The notes under the pieces were generated by a model. The model had not been told where the DNA came from, ran no database searches, and saw nothing but the letters and a program-made list of their open reading frames with translations. From positions 1 through 64,000 of the forward strand of contig NZ_CP012552.1 in assembly GCF_004803855.2 (NCBI RefSeq): DNA of 64,000 nt, in the 5' to 3' direction. How positions within the stretch are numbered: position 1 is the first letter of the stretch; each line of letters opens with the position of its first letter. This document shows, piece by piece, positions 1 through 10,953 of the stretch. This stretch comes from Campylobacter sp. RM16192 (GTDB taxonomy: Bacteria; Campylobacterota; Campylobacteria; Campylobacterales; Campylobacteraceae). The position numbers and the translations under genes are program-made.

Positions 1-1311
1 TTGCTTGCAAACGAGGTTTTAGAGCTACTTGGACACGAAATTTTAAAATCAGAATATGAGTGTTACATAAAGCAGCTTAAATTTAACGAAAAAGCTTCAA
101 ATTCAGAAGTTATCGTATTTAACGCTCCAAACGAGCTTATAGCAAAATTTATCCAAACCAAATACGCAGGCAAGATAGCTCATCTTTTTGAAGTAAAAAC
201 AGGTGCAAAACCTCACATAAACATCACTTCTCAAAAGAGCAAGCCACAGATAAAAAACGCAAAAGTAGATGTAAATCAGATAAAGGCTCAAAGCAGCCTT
301 TTAAATCCAAGCTATACCTTTGAAAATTTCGTTGTAGGCGATTCAAACCAATACGCTTATATCACTTCAAAATCAGCCGCCGAGCAGCTTGGAAAAGCGT
401 ATAATCCGCTATTTATCTACGGTCCAACTGGTCTTGGTAAAACTCACTTGCTTCAATCTGTAGGAAATTTTTGCTTAAACAACGGAAAAGTAGTGATTTG
501 TATCACAAGCGAGCAGTTTATCACAGATTTTACATATCATATCAACAACCACTCAATGCAAAGATTTCGTGAAAAATACCGAAACTGCGATGTTTTGCTT
601 ATCGATGATGTGCAGTTTTTAGGTAAAACGGATAAAATTCAAGAAGAGTTTTTTCACACTTTTAACGAACTTCATTCAAAAAACGGTCAGATCGTCATGA
701 CTTCAGACCGTCAGCCAAAACACCTAAAAGGCTTTGAAGATAGACTTAGAACCCGCTTTGAATGGGGAATAATAGCCGATATCACTCCACCTGAACTTGA
801 TACTAAGATAGCCATCATTAAGAAAAAATGTGAATTTGATAAAATTTATCTGACTAAAGACGTGATCGAATATATCGCAACAAATATGGGTGATAATATC
901 CGCGAAATCGAAAGCGCAATCATAAATTTAAATGCTTACGCAACACTCATGAGGCAAGAGATAAGCCTTGAATTTGCTAAAAATATATTAAGAGATCAGA
1001 TAAAAGAGAAGCGTGAAAATATAAATTTAGAAAACATAATCGAAATAGTAAGCAAAGAGCTAAATATAAAACCAAGCGAGATAAAAAGCAAATCACGCGT
1101 GAAAAATATCGTTGAAGCAAGGCGAATCGTAATATATCTGGCTAAAAATTTAACGCCAAATTCTATGCCTCAGATAGCAAGTTACTTTAACATGAAAGAT
1201 CACTCGGCAGTTAGTCACAATATCAAAAAGATAAATGAAATGATAAATGAAGATGAGTATTTTAAGATAAAAGTTGAAGAGATTAAAAACAAAATTTTGA
1301 CAAAGGGATAA
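1..1311 (+). CDS. dnaA: Chromosomal replication initiator DnaA
   Basis: DnaA is the AAA+ initiator that binds DnaA boxes at oriC and opens the duplex. The 436-aa product has the usual layout: an N-terminal domain (about 1-75), a short linker, the AAA+ core with Walker A GPTGLGKTH (141-149) and Walker B VLLIDD (197-202), and a C-terminal DNA-binding domain with the signature DHSAVSH near residue 400. The reading frame opens with TTG at the first base of the window. The N-terminus matches the family without a missing piece, so TTG is probably the true start, but upstream sequence is not visible. dnaN and gyrB follow in the same direction. Confidence 0.97.
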   Translation: MLANEVLELLGHEILKSEYECYIKQLKFNEKASNSEVIVFNAPNELIAKFIQTKYAGKIAHLFEVKTGAKPHINITSQKSKPQIKNAKVDVNQIKAQSSLLNPSYTFENFVVGDSNQYAYITSKSAAEQLGKAYNPLFIYGPTGLGKTHLLQSVGNFCLNNGKVVICITSEQFITDFTYHINNHSMQRFREKYRNCDVLLIDDVQFLGKTDKIQEEFFHTFNELHSKNGQIVMTSDRQPKHLKGFEDRLRTRFEWGIIADITPPELDTKIAIIKKKCEFDKIYLTKDVIEYIATNMGDNIREIESAIINLNAYATLMRQEISLEFAKNILRDQIKEKRENINLENIIEIVSKELNIKPSEIKSKSRVKNIVEARRIVIYLAKNLTPNSMPQIASYFNMKDHSAVSHNIKKINEMINEDEYFKIKVEEIKNKILTKG

Positions 1312-1465
1312 AATTTAAGATGAAATATGTGAATAAATGTGAAAAATCAGATTTGGTTTTAAACTATCCAAATGCTGAAATTTCAAGCTTTGAAACTGTT
1401 TTTCACATATTCATGACACCTACTACTGATACTAAAAGAAATTTAAAAAATAAAGGAAGAAAACT
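1312..1465. other. oriC: Candidate oriC (dnaA-dnaN intergenic)
   Basis: This 154-bp spacer holds three DnaA-box-like 9-mers: TGTGAATAA at 1328-1336 (reverse complement TTATTCACA, close to the canonical box), TGTGAAAAA at 1338-1346 (reverse complement TTTTTCACA), and TTTTTCACA in the opposite orientation at 1399-1407. The surrounding DNA is AT-rich. Epsilonproteobacterial origins are known to lie next to dnaA, often on its dnaN side. The clustering in a spacer is seen directly; the origin function is inferred. Confidence 0.65.
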
Positions 1466-2533
1466 ATGAAGGCGGTAATTAACAAAAATGCTCTTGAAAG
1501 CATAGTTACAAACACAAATCCTTACTTAGAAAAAAAGGATTTAAGCGCTATAACTTCTCACATATATATCTGCGCTAAAGATGGAATTTTAAATATAAAA
1601 GCCACAGATCACGAGATAGGTCTTGCATATAAACTAAGTAATGTAAAGATAATGGATGAAGGAAACGCAACCGCAAACGGTAAAAAACTGCTTGACATTA
1701 TAAGAAGCTTAAAAGACGAAGAGGTAACTCTTGAAACGGTAAATAACTACCTTTACATCAAGCAAAAAAACTCAAAATACAAACTTCCTATGTATAAATT
1801 TGAAGATTTTCCTAAATTTCCAACTGTAGAAGGAAAGAGTAAATTTGACATAGATGCGATAATGCTTGGAAGAAGCCTTAAAAAGATATTTCCTAGTATA
1901 GATACGAATAATCCAAAATTCGAGCTAAACGGAGCTCTTATAGACATTAAGCAAAACTACATAAATATCGTAGGAACAGATACTAAAAGACTAAGTGTAT
2001 TTAAATTTGAAACTCCAACTCAAAGTGAATTTTCGCTTATAATTCCAAAAAAAGCAATAAGCGAAATTCAAAAACTTTTTTACGATAAGATAGAGATTTA
2101 TTACGATGAAAACATTTTGATAGCTCAAAGTGCAAATTTTGAGTTTTTTACAAAACTTATAAACGGTAAATTCCCTGATTACGATAGGGTAATTCCAAAA
2201 GATATTAAAAAACGACTAAAACTAAGCAGAGATAAGATGATAGAGGGGATTAAAACTATATCAATTTTATCAGATAGTATGAAGATAATTTTCGCTCCTC
2301 AAACCATAACTTTTGAAAGTATTATCGAAGATAATTCAGAGGCTAGAACTGTGATTGATTTTCAAACAGGACTTGACGAGGAATTTTTCGTAGGCGTTAG
2401 AAATAGATACTTAATAGACTTTTTAACAAATATCGAAGAAGATAGTTTCGAGCTTGGTTTTAACGACTCAAATTTGGCATTTACTGTTAGTTCAAATGAG
2501 CTAAAAACCATCATTATGCCAATAAATTTATAA
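1466..2533 (+). CDS. dnaN: DNA polymerase III beta subunit (sliding clamp)
   Basis: DnaN forms the ring-shaped dimer that tethers DNA polymerase III to DNA. The product is 355 aa, the usual epsilonproteobacterial length, and is continuous across the expected three clamp domains, ending in the typical IMPINL-like tail (MPINL). An AAGGA ribosome-binding site lies about 9 bases before the ATG. It sits between dnaA and gyrB, which begins 13 bases after its stop. Confidence 0.96.
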   Translation: MKAVINKNALESIVTNTNPYLEKKDLSAITSHIYICAKDGILNIKATDHEIGLAYKLSNVKIMDEGNATANGKKLLDIIRSLKDEEVTLETVNNYLYIKQKNSKYKLPMYKFEDFPKFPTVEGKSKFDIDAIMLGRSLKKIFPSIDTNNPKFELNGALIDIKQNYINIVGTDTKRLSVFKFETPTQSEFSLIIPKKAISEIQKLFYDKIEIYYDENILIAQSANFEFFTKLINGKFPDYDRVIPKDIKKRLKLSRDKMIEGIKTISILSDSMKIIFAPQTITFESIIEDNSEARTVIDFQTGLDEEFFVGVRNRYLIDFLTNIEEDSFELGFNDSNLAFTVSSNELKTIIMPINL

Positions 2534-2537
2534 TTAA

Positions 2538-4855
<2,318 letters not shown>

Positions 4856-4856
<1 letters not shown>

Positions 4857-6244
4857 TGTTGGATTCTGAAATAAAAGAAAGATCAAGAAGATTTATATCT
4901 GCTCTTGAGATATCTATTCCATTTTTTGCAGTTATACTATTTTTTGCATACGTCTTTATAAAAAGAGACGAAGTAAATTTAGAAAATGATGAAATAGTAC
5001 TTTTAATAGTTTTAATAATATGTCAAGTATATTTTACTACTTATAAAATATATCAAAGTTTCAATAATACAGTATTAGACGGCACTACCGGCTCTTTTAA
5101 TAGAAGTGAAGTTTTAAAAGTAATTTCAAAAAAAGCAGATCAGTTTAAAAATCGACAAGATGGCAATATAGTAATGCTAAAAATACTAAATTTAAACGAT
5201 ATAAATGAGCGTTATAGCTTTGATATTACAGATGTTTTACTTAGAAAACTTATTGAGAGGTTAGATTTTTTTCTAAATAAAGAAGTATCAAAAAAAACTT
5301 TAATAGGCAGATATACTAACGATTGCTTTTTAATGTTTTGTGAGGGTAAAAGCTCTCAGTTAATACATTTTTTAAATATTTTTGAAAAAAGTGTTTTATC
5401 TCATGGAATAGATGATATAGAGCTTAAGATTAAATTCGAATTAGTTAATATTAATTATTCTAAAAATATTGAAAATTCAATATCTGTTTTAATAGAGAGA
5501 TTAAGCTTAGAAGAGAATGCAAAATTTGCAATTACAGATGAATTTGAACAATCTGTTTGTAAATCTATAAAAGATAAACAATTTTCGTTTCAATCTCAGC
5601 TAGTAAGTAGTCTAAAAGATGAAGAAAATTTAAAAAATATTTTGATTAAAATTGATACTGAGGAATTCGGACTTATATCAAAGCAAAAAGCCCAAAATAT
5701 CGCGAATAAAAACGGATATGAGATCTTATTTGATATAAATGCCATTAAGAAATTTGCTGAGGCAAAATTTAATGATGAAAATTCTTATATTATTGAAGTT
5801 TCATCAGTCTCGATTAGAAATTTACAATTTATAAATTTTATAAAAGAATTTGTAGAGTCTGGTCAAATTAATCCAAATAAAGTTATTTTAGAATTTAGTG
5901 AAAAGATCGTTTATAATGAAATGAATAGATTTAAAGAAATTCTAAATCAATATAAAAATTTAGGTTTTAGATTTGCTTTTAATAAATTTGGTGGAAATAA
6001 CGCAGGATTTGAGTATTTTAAACATCTGCCTATAGATTTTTTCATCTATGATATTGAGTTTAATAAAAATTTAAATGACGAAAGATTTGAGAGTTTATTT
6101 GTTAATCTTAATAAAACTGCTAAAAAAATAGGAGTAAAAACAGCTTTTAGATTTGTCGATAAGGCTGATTTTTTTGAAAATGTAAGAAGTGGCGGAATCG
6201 ACTATGTACAAGGGTTTTATATAGAAAAACCAAAAGAAATTTAA
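4856..6244 (+). CDS. Membrane protein with degenerate GGDEF and EAL-like domains
   Basis: The product is about 462 aa. Two membrane segments lie near the N-terminus (about 20-37 and 47-62). A GGDEF-like region follows (about 75-200) in which the signature site reads YTNDCF instead of GGDEF, so cyclase activity is unlikely. An EAL-like region (about 300-460) keeps the fold-type pattern (ILEFSEK, FNKFGGNNAGFEYF, DFFIYD, YVQGFYIEKP) but lacks the E-x-L active-site motif. By family knowledge such proteins act as c-di-GMP sensors or protein-binding scaffolds. The ATG at 4856 overlaps the gyrB stop by one base; a GTG at 4853 is an alternative start. Co-transcription with gyrB is likely. Confidence 0.75.
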
Positions 6245-6252
6245 GGAAAAAT

Positions 6253-6912
6253 ATGCAAGAAATTAATGAAAATAATTTAGGACAAGAGCAAAAATACGGT
6301 GAGAAAATTTTAAAAGAGTTTGATGTCGAGCGTGACCTTGAAATTTGGGAAAACAAGCAAAGCAGAAATTATAAGATCAAGATCACTTTGCCTGAATTTT
6401 GCTGCCTTTGCCCGCGTTCTGGTTACCCTGATTTTGCAACGATTTATCTTGAGTACGTGCCGAACAAATTTGTAGTCGAGCTAAAGGCGATCAAGCTTTA
6501 TATAAACAGCTTTATGAACAGAAACATAAGCCACGAAGATAGCATAAACGAAATTTATTCTGTTCTTGAAAGAAAGCTTGAGCCAAAATGGATGAAGATC
6601 GTAGGTGACTTTAACCCGCGCGGCAACGTTCATACGGTTATCGAGATAAGCTCTGATGAGATCATTAAAAAACCGGAAATCAAAGAGCCTGCCACGAATT
6701 TTATAACTCCAAGTTATGAAAGACGTGAAAGAAGTAGTGACAGAAAGTCTGATTCACGTACAAATTCAAGAGGTGGCTCAAGAACAAAAGAATTTGATAA
6801 AAAACCAAGTAGAGAAAGATCGGAAGCCGGAAAGAAACCTGCGAAAGAAGGCTTTAAAAAGCCTGAATTTTTAGGCGAAAAACGTGCAAGAGTAGTTAAA
6901 AAAGATAAATAA
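6253..6912 (+). CDS. queF: 7-cyano-7-deazaguanine (preQ0) reductase with C-terminal extension
   Basis: QueF reduces preQ0 to preQ1 with NADPH in queuosine synthesis. Residues 1-135 form the short-type QueF domain: catalytic Cys53 in LCPRSG, Asp60 in YPDFAT, the family motif VELKAIKLYINSF (75-87) and a NPRGN element near 121. The enzyme normally ends near residue 130-165. Here about 80 more residues (140-219) follow, rich in Arg, Lys, Ser and Glu, with no predicted fold. ATG at 6253 follows AAGGA by 6 bases. Its last base is the first base of the next gene (TAATG). Confidence 0.93.
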   Translation: MQEINENNLGQEQKYGEKILKEFDVERDLEIWENKQSRNYKIKITLPEFCCLCPRSGYPDFATIYLEYVPNKFVVELKAIKLYINSFMNRNISHEDSINEIYSVLERKLEPKWMKIVGDFNPRGNVHTVIEISSDEIIKKPEIKEPATNFITPSYERRERSSDRKSDSRTNSRGGSRTKEFDKKPSRERSEAGKKPAKEGFKKPEFLGEKRARVVKKDK

Positions 6913-8147
6913 TGATAAATGCAAATTTGATCGAACATATTTTCAAAGCGGCGTCCATATCGCGCTGGAATGACTATCCGAAGATGACAAATTTAGTCGA
7001 GCTTGATAAGCAGGCGCATAAATTTGTTATCGCTTATTTTATCGCAAAGCTTGAAAAAGATATCGATATGAACTACATCATCGAGGCGGGAATTTTTGAG
7101 TTTTTCGCACGCGTGGTAGTTACTGATATCCGCCCGGATGTATTTCATCAGATACAAAAACAAAAGAGCGAGCAGATAAACGGTTGGGTGCTAAGCATAC
7201 TTGAAAATTTGATCCGTGATATCGATGGAGGCAAATTTTTGGAGCGACTTAGAAACTACCTGCTTAAAAAAGATAAAAAACACGCTAAAGAACGCCTTAT
7301 ATTAAAAGCTGCAAGCTACCTTGCAACTCGCTGGGAGTTTTCTATCGTCTATCAGACAAGCCAGTTTTTAAGCGATATAGAAGAGCTTAAGAGTAAGGTT
7401 GAAGAGGAGCTTGAGGATTATTACGAGCTAATCGGTGTACGAAAAATCGTGATGAATCAAAAGTTAGCAAAACTTGTGGACCTAAGCGGACGACTTCGCT
7501 TTCAAAAGCGCTGGGCTCAAACTCCGCGCATCCCTGAAACTGCGGTGCTTGGACATATGCTTGTGGTTGCTATTTTAAGTTATTTTTACTCGCTTGAGGT
7601 TAAGGCTTGTGCAAAAAGACTTGAAAATAACTTCTTTTGTGCACTCTTTCACGACCTTCCTGAAAGTCTTACAAGAGACATCATAAGCCCCGTTAAATAC
7701 GGTGTCGAAGGTCTAAATGAGATCATAACCGAATACGAGATGAGACTCATTGATGAGCGAATTTTGCCGTTTGTGCCGGATAGCTTTAGAGATGTGTTTA
7801 GCTATATTTTAGGTATAAGAGAGCAGGGCGGAAAATTCATAAAAAACGAGTTTGAAAATAGAATTTGCGAAAAGAAACCGGCCTATCACGAAGGCACGAT
7901 GGAAAATGTAAATGAGGATAAATTTAACGCGATTGACGGCAAAGCTCTTAAATACTGCGACAAGCTTGCAGCATTTATAGAAGCAGGCATTTCCATAAGC
8001 TACGGTGTAAAGTCAAAAGAGCTCATTGACGGTTTTAATAATATGGATAGTTTTTTTAGAAATAAACCAAGCGTTGACGGTGTAAATTTCGCTAAAATTT
8101 GCGAGGAATTTAAAGAGCATTTTTCTCTTTTGCAAGTAAAAATTTAA
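6912..8147 (+). CDS. HD-domain protein
   Basis: The 411-aa protein carries an HD-type metal-binding signature: His in TAVLGHMLVV near residue 215, LFHDLPES near 240, and an Asp in KYCDKLAAFIEAG near 350. This resembles the YfbR-like branch of HD phosphohydrolases acting on nucleotides, though the substrate cannot be read from sequence. The N-terminal 190 residues are helical and lack a recognised domain. The start codon overlaps the queF stop. The gene is followed by the convergent SRP RNA gene. Confidence 0.75.
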   Translation: MINANLIEHIFKAASISRWNDYPKMTNLVELDKQAHKFVIAYFIAKLEKDIDMNYIIEAGIFEFFARVVVTDIRPDVFHQIQKQKSEQINGWVLSILENLIRDIDGGKFLERLRNYLLKKDKKHAKERLILKAASYLATRWEFSIVYQTSQFLSDIEELKSKVEEELEDYYELIGVRKIVMNQKLAKLVDLSGRLRFQKRWAQTPRIPETAVLGHMLVVAILSYFYSLEVKACAKRLENNFFCALFHDLPESLTRDIISPVKYGVEGLNEIITEYEMRLIDERILPFVPDSFRDVFSYILGIREQGGKFIKNEFENRICEKKPAYHEGTMENVNEDKFNAIDGKALKYCDKLAAFIEAGISISYGVKSKELIDGFNNMDSFFRNKPSVDGVNFAKICEEFKEHFSLLQVKI

Positions 8148-8182
8148 AAATTTGTGCGATAATCTGAAGAGTGGAATTTAAA

Positions 8183-8291
8183 ACCCCTTCTCAGATGACT
8201 GCGGCACACACCAAATTCAAGTGCTCTGCTGTGTTCCCACCCTGAAGCGGTGCCTGAAAGAGGCATTGCACAGGTCTAAGAAGAGGCGAGT
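8183..8291 (-). ncRNA. ffs: Signal recognition particle RNA (4.5S type)
   Basis: Read on the minus strand, the segment contains the conserved helix 8 of bacterial SRP RNA: TCAGG, a 3-bp stem, a GGAA tetraloop, the other stem strand, then AGCAG (about 8229-8250). The two ends pair as a closing stem (CCTCTTCT with AGAAGGGG), and a T run follows the 3' end near 8178-8182. The length of about 110 nt fits the small bacterial form. It partners Ffh in membrane targeting. Exact ends are estimated from pairing. A candidate -10 element, TAAAAT or TATACT, lies just upstream on the minus strand (about 8297-8310). Confidence 0.85.
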
Positions 8292-8334
8292 GCAATTTTA
8301 CTAAAGTATAACTTAAAACTAATTGAGGCATTTT

Positions 8335-8769
8335 ATGGGAGTTGGGATAAAATCTAGATTTTTGTCGTTTTTTCGCGAATTTTTTGTATATCATCATAGA
8401 TCTTTGGAATTTCGTGCGAAAGTTTTTGCCGCTATTATAGCTGCTAAACTTGATCCTGATGAAGATGATTTCATAATACTATATGAAATTTCAAAAGAGA
8501 TTTACGATAATGACGAGGATAGAAAAGCTGTTTTAATACAGATTACAAAAGAGTATATATCAAAGGTAAAATGTAAGGATCATCTCACTCTTGATACCCT
8601 ACTTTTAAGTATAGATCAATCTATGAAAAGCCATAAAAGATATGCTTCTAAAATAGATTTTTCACACCTTAGAAGACTTATTAACGGAGAAGAGGAAGAG
8701 ACATTAATTCAGCAAAGAGTTTATGATTTTTTACTTTATGAAGTAAAGCAATATTCATCTATTGGTTAA
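8335..8769 (+). CDS. Hypothetical protein
   Basis: The 144-aa protein is acidic and mainly helical, with no signal peptide or membrane segment and no domain I recognise. The ATG at 8335 is preferred over an upstream TTG at 8323 because GAGG lies 6-9 bases before it. The gene diverges from ffs, and its 3' end overlaps the convergent nrdG gene by 11 bases. Function unknown. Confidence 0.7.
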   Translation: MGVGIKSRFLSFFREFFVYHHRSLEFRAKVFAAIIAAKLDPDEDDFIILYEISKEIYDNDEDRKAVLIQITKEYISKVKCKDHLTLDTLLLSIDQSMKSHKRYASKIDFSHLRRLINGEEEETLIQQRVYDFLLYEVKQYSSIG

Positions 8770-9451
8770 AATTCCTAAACTCTATTTTTAAATTTGACTC
8801 TATCTTATTAGCGTCAAATTCTCTTTGCGGAGTAGTTAAATTTCCGAAATTTTCACCTGTGTTTAAAAAATTTTGCAAGTAGTAAGTTCCGTTATAGCCA
8901 TGATTTTGAAGTACTTTGCTCATATTTGAGATATCATCTTCACAGAGCAGATCAGCATGCACGGTCGTGCGAACTTCAAATTTGAAATTTATGGATATCA
9001 AAAACTTAAGTGTTTGGATGAAATTTTCATAGAAATTTGACTTCGTTATATCATGAAATTTTTCACTCGGAGCTTTAAAATCAAGTGCAATATAATCGAT
9101 CAAATTTTCACTTAAAGCTGCTTTTAAAGCCTTTAAATTTGAGCCGTTAGTATCAACTTTAAGCAAAAATCCGCGTCTTTTCACTTCACGTGCAAGAGGC
9201 AAAAAACTGCTGCTGATAGTACACTCTCCACCGCTAAATACAACTCCGCTTAGCTTGCCTATGCGCCTATCTAAAAACTGCAAAAACTCATCTTCGCTCA
9301 CAAAGCCTTCGCCAAGCACGACAGCTGTGTTGTAGCAGTAGGCACAGCGCATATTACACCCCGTAAACCACGCTACACACGCAGGTTTATCGGGAAAATC
9401 AAGAGTAGTAAATGGAGTTATGGAGTGAAGCGGCTTATTTTGTGCGCTCAC
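8759..9451 (-). CDS. nrdG: Anaerobic ribonucleotide reductase activating protein (radical SAM)
   Basis: NrdG uses a 4Fe-4S cluster and S-adenosylmethionine to create the glycyl radical on NrdD. The 230-aa product has the radical SAM motif C-x3-C-x2-C as CNMRCAYC (Cys32, 36, 39) and the GGE motif as FSGGECT near residue 75. The GTG start at 9451 lies inside the 3' end of the upstream 52-aa gene (17-base overlap), which suggests coupled expression. No nrdD gene is in the window. Confidence 0.88.
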   Translation of the reverse strand: MSAQNKPLHSITPFTTLDFPDKPACVAWFTGCNMRCAYCYNTAVVLGEGFVSEDEFLQFLDRRIGKLSGVVFSGGECTISSSFLPLAREVKRRGFLLKVDTNGSNLKALKAALSENLIDYIALDFKAPSEKFHDITKSNFYENFIQTLKFLISINFKFEVRTTVHADLLCEDDISNMSKVLQNHGYNGTYYLQNFLNTGENFGNLTTPQREFDANKIESNLKIEFRNFNQ

Positions 9452-9593
9452 AAAATTTCACTCGTTCTTTGTGTTCACCTTTTTTACCGAGATTAAAGCT
9501 TTCAACCGGTCTGTGATAGCCCATTACACGAGTATAAACCACGCATTTAGTGCGTTTTTCTTGCAATTTTTCTAAGATCTCTTTTTCACTCAT
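9435..9593 (-). CDS. Small NrdD-like protein (C-terminal motif of anaerobic RNR)
   Basis: This 52-aa protein contains CVVYTRVMGYHRPVESFNLG (17-36), which matches the C-terminal segment of class III ribonucleotide reductase, where a Cys precedes a Y-x-R-V-x-G-Y-x-R-P stretch and a FN-x-GK element. Here the segment stands alone as a separate gene directly before nrdG. ATG at 9593 has AAGGAG about 6 bases upstream. It may complete or assist a longer NrdD encoded elsewhere; that role is inferred. Confidence 0.72.
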   Translation of the reverse strand: MSEKEILEKLQEKRTKCVVYTRVMGYHRPVESFNLGKKGEHKERVKFCERTK

Positions 9594-9702
9594 GTTATTC
9601 TCCTTATTTATTTATATTGTAACTATTTGGGGTTTAATTTGTGGTTAATTGTTTGTAAAAATGTAGTAATATTTCAGTTATATTTCAACTAAAAGGATAA
9701 AA

Positions 9703-10236
9703 ATGGCAAAGGTAAATTTCAAAGGCTCTCCTGTAAATTTAAGAGGCGATGAGGTGTGTGTAGGACAGCGCGCTCCTGAGGTTACGCTCGTGGGAGGCGA
9801 TCTTGGTGAGTTTAAAGTAGGCGCAGACAACGCTAAAATCGAAGTTTTAGTCACAGTTCCTTCGCTTGATACCGGAGTTTGCGCGACTGAAACTCGCAAA
9901 TTTAATGAAAAAATGGCTGGCAAAAACGCGGTAAAACTAAGTGTTATTTCAGGTGATTTGCCATTTGCGATGGGTAGATTTTGCTCTACTGAAGGCATAG
10001 CAAATTTGCGCGTGGGAAGCGACTTTAGAGCTAAAGAATTTGGCGAGAAGTATGGCGTCTTGATCGACGAAGGAGCGCTTAAAGGTCTTCTTACTCGCGC
10101 TGTTTTTGTAGTAAAAGATGGAGTTATCATCCACAAGCAAATCGTACCTGAAATCGCAGATGAGCCAAACTACGATGCTGTGTTTGACGCAATCAAATCA
10201 AGCGGCGCAGGTTGTGGCTGCGGTTGCGGACATTAA
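9703..10236 (+). CDS. tpx: Thiol peroxidase (Tpx) with Cys-rich tail
   Basis: Tpx is an atypical two-cysteine peroxiredoxin that reduces hydroperoxides using thioredoxin. The 177-aa protein keeps peroxidatic Cys60 in SLDTGVCATE and resolving Cys94 in GRFCSTEG, at the usual family spacing. The normal enzyme ends near residue 165. This one adds a short tail with Cys171, Cys173 and Cys175 alternating with Gly and ending in His, which looks like a metal or thiol binding element. AAAGGA precedes the ATG. A strong terminator follows. Confidence 0.93.
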   Translation: MAKVNFKGSPVNLRGDEVCVGQRAPEVTLVGGDLGEFKVGADNAKIEVLVTVPSLDTGVCATETRKFNEKMAGKNAVKLSVISGDLPFAMGRFCSTEGIANLRVGSDFRAKEFGEKYGVLIDEGALKGLLTRAVFVVKDGVIIHKQIVPEIADEPNYDAVFDAIKSSGAGCGCGCGH

Positions 10237-10243
10237 TATCTTA

Positions 10244-10281
10244 AAATTTTGGCTTTGAAATTTATCTCAAAGCCAAAATTT
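10244..10281 (+). terminator. Rho-independent terminator after tpx
   Basis: A perfect 15-bp stem (10244-10258 with 10267-10281) and 8-nt loop are followed by CCATCTTTTTAATTTT. It ends the tpx transcript before the next gene. Confidence 0.85.
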
Positions 10282-10341
10282 CCATCTTTTTAATTTTAAT
10301 AAATTTTTAGCTACACTTCTTAAAATCTCAAAAGGCAAAAT

Positions 10342-10947
10342 TTGAAAATCATAGATCTAAGCCCGGTTTTAAGCCCTAAAATGCAAATTTATCCTGGCGA
10401 TGCGCCGTTTTTGATAGAGCAAAATTTAGACGGCGGATTTTGCACGGGAAACCTCTCTATGTCGCTTCATACAGGTTCGCATACTGATTTTGCTATGCAT
10501 TGCGGCATGAACGCAGTAGCAAGCGAAGAAATTTCTCTTGGCTATTTTGTAGGCGAAGCCGTTTGTGTCGGAGTGAAGGCAAATTCAAACGAAGCTATCA
10601 AATTTCAAATGCCGCCAAATCCAAAAAACGCTCAAATTTTGCTTTTAAATGTGCATTGTGAGTTTAAAAACGAGCAAGATTTTTTCATAAATTCTCCTTT
10701 TTTGGATGAGGATTTTTTAAATTTGGCTCAGCAAAACGGCTTTAAAACTATCGCTACAAATTTATCTACTATCGACGCTCACGGATCAAATTTGTGTCAC
10801 AAAGAGGCTTTTGAAAGAGGTATTCAGATCATAGAATGTCTTGTAAATTTAAAGCCTTTGGAGAACAAAACTTTTTTCTTCTCGGCTGCTCCTTTAAAGA
10901 TAGAAAACGCCGATGCAGCGCCTCTTAGAGCTTATGCTATATTGTAA
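10342..10947 (+). CDS. Cyclase-family metal-dependent hydrolase
   Basis: The 201-aa protein belongs to the cyclase/kynurenine formamidase-like family. It has the family metal-binding signature in the form HTGSHTDFAMH near residue 43 and a second conserved histidine region (STIDAHG near 147). Family members hydrolyse formamides or related bonds. No tryptophan catabolism genes are nearby, so the KynB substrate should not be assumed. The start is TTG at 10342, with AAAGG about 7 bases upstream. Confidence 0.75.
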   Translation: MKIIDLSPVLSPKMQIYPGDAPFLIEQNLDGGFCTGNLSMSLHTGSHTDFAMHCGMNAVASEEISLGYFVGEAVCVGVKANSNEAIKFQMPPNPKNAQILLLNVHCEFKNEQDFFINSPFLDEDFLNLAQQNGFKTIATNLSTIDAHGSNLCHKEAFERGIQIIECLVNLKPLENKTFFFSAAPLKIENADAAPLRAYAIL

Positions 10948-10953
10948 TGTCGC

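Noticed and set aside
8165-8300. Plus-strand structured RNA such as 6S RNA
   Set aside because: The ends pair on either strand, but the conserved SRP helix 8 (TCAGG, GGAA loop, AGCAG) is present only on the minus strand, and the length is too short for 6S RNA.
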